From an uncultured Erysipelotrichaceae bacterium (GTDB taxonomy: Bacteria; Bacillota_I; Bacilli_A; RF39; UBA660), in the NCBI GenBank assembly GCA_902795675.1, contig CADBLZ010000093.1, positions 1-5,585 of the forward strand: a stretch of 5,585 nt of DNA, given 5' to 3'. The notes below the pieces were generated by a model that was given only the letters and a program-made list of their open reading frames with translations, ran no database searches and was not told the origin of the DNA. Positions 3,883 through 5,585 of the stretch are shown one piece after another (position 1 is the first letter of the stretch; the number at the start of each line of letters is the position of its first letter). Both the position numbers and the translations under genes were made by a program.

Positions 3883-5585
3883 TCTTTTATATTTTATCTT
3901 ATTTGTTTTTATTATTATATTTATCGTTATTAATCTAATACTAGATAAAAATAAATCAATTTATGATGGAAATGAAACTACTTTTAGTGGAGAGATAATT
4001 GATTACGAGTTAAAAGAAGATAAACTAAGTTTTGATTTAGGTGGGAAAGAGATTATAAAGTGTAGTTATTATATTAAGAATGATAAGGAATATAACTATT
4101 TATTAGATAAAGTAAAATATGGTGTTAAAGTAACCGTTAATGGTGAGCTAGTTGAACCTAGTAGTAATACAGTATTTCATAATTTTAATTATAAAAAATA
4201 TCTTAATAATCATGGTATTTATTATAATTTTAAGATTTCTAGTATAAATATAGGTGAAAGTAGTAAAAATGGCCTATATTGGGTTAAAAATGGTATTAAA
4301 AGCAGAATTAATAAGCTTGATAGTAAAGGTTACTTAAATGCCTTTATTTTAGGTGATAAGGATGATCTAAATGATGATACTTATAACTCCTTTAGTAATA
4401 TAGGTATTACGCATTTATTTGCAATATCAGGCATGCATATTGGTCTTTTATCAGGAGTTCTTTTATTGTTATTAAAAAGAACAAATAAAATCTTAAAATA
4501 TATAGTTATCAATGTGTTCTTGTTTTTGTATGGAACTATGCTCTTATTTCCAGCTAGTTTCTTAAGATGTCTTATATTCTTTCTTATTAATTCTTTAAAT
4601 AAGTTATTTAATATAGGTATGAGTAATTTAAAGGTGTTATTTTTAACATTCTTTATAGTGATTATTTTTAATTATAAAATGATCTTTGATTTAGGATTTC
4701 AATTTAGTTTTATTATCGTATTTGGAATTTTATTTAATGAAAAGTTTATTAAAGATGAATCGAGAATAAAAAGTAGTTTGAAGTTAAGTTTAATTACTTT
4801 CTTATATAGTGTACCAATATGTTTATTATATTTTTATAAGATTAATGTTTTAAGTGTTATTTATAATTTAATATTTATTCCTTTAGTTACTATATTTGTT
4901 TATCCGTTAGCATTACTAAGTTTTATAATTCCTTTTGTTTATCCTTTATTTAATCTAGGAATTAGTTTATTAGAGTGTTTAAGCAATCTTTTTAACAAGT
5001 TTGATTTCTTTATTTTATATTTAGACTTTAATTTGGTTGAGGTGATTATTTGGTATTTTTTTCTTTTAATGTTTGGTTTAAGAGGAAGAAAACTATTTTT
5101 AGTATTTATGTTAGTAATAATACCTATAGATTTATTAATTCCATATTTTGATTCTGCTCATTATGTTTATTATTTTAGTGTTGGTCAGGGAGATAGTGCG
5201 CTGGTTATATGTCCTTATAGAAAGTGTACATATTTGATTGATACAGGAGGACTTAGGAACTATAAAGTATCTGATAGTACTATTACTTTTCTTCAAGCTG
5301 AAGGGATTAGAAAAATTGATTACTTAATTCTTACACATGGAGATTATGATCATATGGGAGAAGCAATAAATTTATTAAATAATCTTAAAATAGAGAAGGT
5401 AATATTCAATTGCGGAGAATACAATGACTTAGAAAAAGAACTAATTAAAGTATTAGATAAAAAGAAAATAAAGTATCATTCATGTATTAAAGAACTAAAT
5501 GTAGATAAGAATAAATTATATTTCTTACAGACAAAAGAATATGATAATGAAAATGATAATAGTAATGTAATTTATACAGAACTAG
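3851..5585 (+). CDS. comEC: Competence protein ComEC, DNA-uptake channel (3' end beyond window)
   Basis: One frame is open from ATG 3851 to the window edge (578 codons plus one base) with no stop. ComEC carries single-stranded DNA across the membrane in transformation. The layout is complete as far as seen: a membrane segment (about 9-30), an outer OB-like domain of the DUF4131 type (about 42-110), then the multi-pass Competence domain with HLFAISGMHIG (188-198), PASFLR (234-239) and DLGFQFSF (280-287). A C-terminal metallo-beta-lactamase-fold domain follows, with VGQGDS (444-449), IDTGG (463-467) and the metal-binding THGDYDHMG (495-503). The H-x-D-x-D-H residues are intact, so a nuclease role in degrading the non-entering strand is possible. 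Most family members are longer; roughly another hundred or more residues should lie beyond the edge. It overlaps comEA by 32 nt and is probably translationally coupled. Confidence 0.93.
   Translation, partial: MKRLKIILRYNLLYFILFVFIIIFIVINLILDKNKSIYDGNETTFSGEIIDYELKEDKLSFDLGGKEIIKCSYYIKNDKEYNYLLDKVKYGVKVTVNGELVEPSSNTVFHNFNYKKYLNNHGIYYNFKISSINIGESSKNGLYWVKNGIKSRINKLDSKGYLNAFILGDKDDLNDDTYNSFSNIGITHLFAISGMHIGLLSGVLLLLLKRTNKILKYIVINVFLFLYGTMLLFPASFLRCLIFFLINSLNKLFNIGMSNLKVLFLTFFIVIIFNYKMIFDLGFQFSFIIVFGILFNEKFIKDESRIKSSLKLSLITFLYSVPICLLYFYKINVLSVIYNLIFIPLVTIFVYPLALLSFIIPFVYPLFNLGISLLECLSNLFNKFDFFILYLDFNLVEVIIWYFFLLMFGLRGRKLFLVFMLVIIPIDLLIPYFDSAHYVYYFSVGQGDSALVICPYRKCTYLIDTGGLRNYKVSDSTITFLQAEGIRKIDYLILTHGDYDHMGEAINLLNNLKIEKVIFNCGEYNDLEKELIKVLDKKKIKYHSCIKELNVDKNKLYFLQTKEYDNENDNSNVIYTEL

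Noticed and set aside
3878..3883. TATAAT at the comEA-comEC junction as an internal promoter
   Set aside because: There is no -35 or TG extension, and it lies downstream of the comEC start, so it could not make full comEC mRNA. Such hexamers are expected by chance in this AT-rich DNA.
1..5585. tRNA, rRNA, CRISPR array, insertion sequence or phage attachment site
   Set aside because: No cloverleaf with a CCA-type end, regular spaced repeats, transposase motifs or terminal inverted repeats were seen by eye on either strand. Nearly all sequence is accounted for by genes and short control regions.

Overview
The window comes from a very AT-rich, Gram-positive-type bacterium of the Bacillota. Low GC, short intergenic gaps, a full-length SEDS peptidoglycan polymerase, a type-2-length peptide deformylase and a ComEA/ComEC pair all fit. 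The style resembles host-associated, Mollicutes-adjacent Bacilli such as RF39-like or Erysipelotrichia-like lineages, but that placement is inference. The standard bacterial code appears to be in use: Trp is TGG, stops are TAA or TAG, and no in-frame TGA was seen.

Layout. (1) Bases 2-106 hold the last 34 codons of a MutS-like mismatch repair protein. Its stop codon lies in a terminator hairpin. (2) nusB (154-555) stands alone, with its own extended -10 promoter and a clean terminator. (3) A small secreted protein (651-1121) has a signal peptide, one cadherin-like beta-sandwich domain and a C-terminal NPNTG + membrane segment + basic tail resembling a sortase signal. (4) def (1154-1720, minus strand) converges on it, and a shared hairpin separates the two. 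(5) A 149-bp divergent promoter region (1721-1869) lies between def and ftsW. (6) A likely operon runs to the right edge: ftsW-like SEDS gene (1870-3078), comEA (3130-3882) and comEC (3851 to beyond 5585, cut by the window end). comEC overlaps comEA by 32 nt. It has no stop inside the window and fills the last 1.7 kb, which would otherwise look empty.

How the genes work together. MutS, NusB and deformylase are housekeeping proteins (mismatch repair, transcription antitermination, N-terminal protein maturation). FtsW polymerises peptidoglycan. ComEA binds incoming DNA outside the membrane, and ComEC forms the transport channel. Linking a cell-wall polymerase to the DNA-uptake pair without a visible terminator suggests uptake genes transcribed with a growth or division gene, rather than only from a dedicated competence promoter.

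Most of the window is recognisable core biology, and I see no clear new multi-gene system. The least explained item is the small NPNTG protein. Other points of interest are the ftsW-comEA-comEC linkage, cysteines in extracytoplasmic regions, and terminators that repeatedly absorb the end of the preceding gene.
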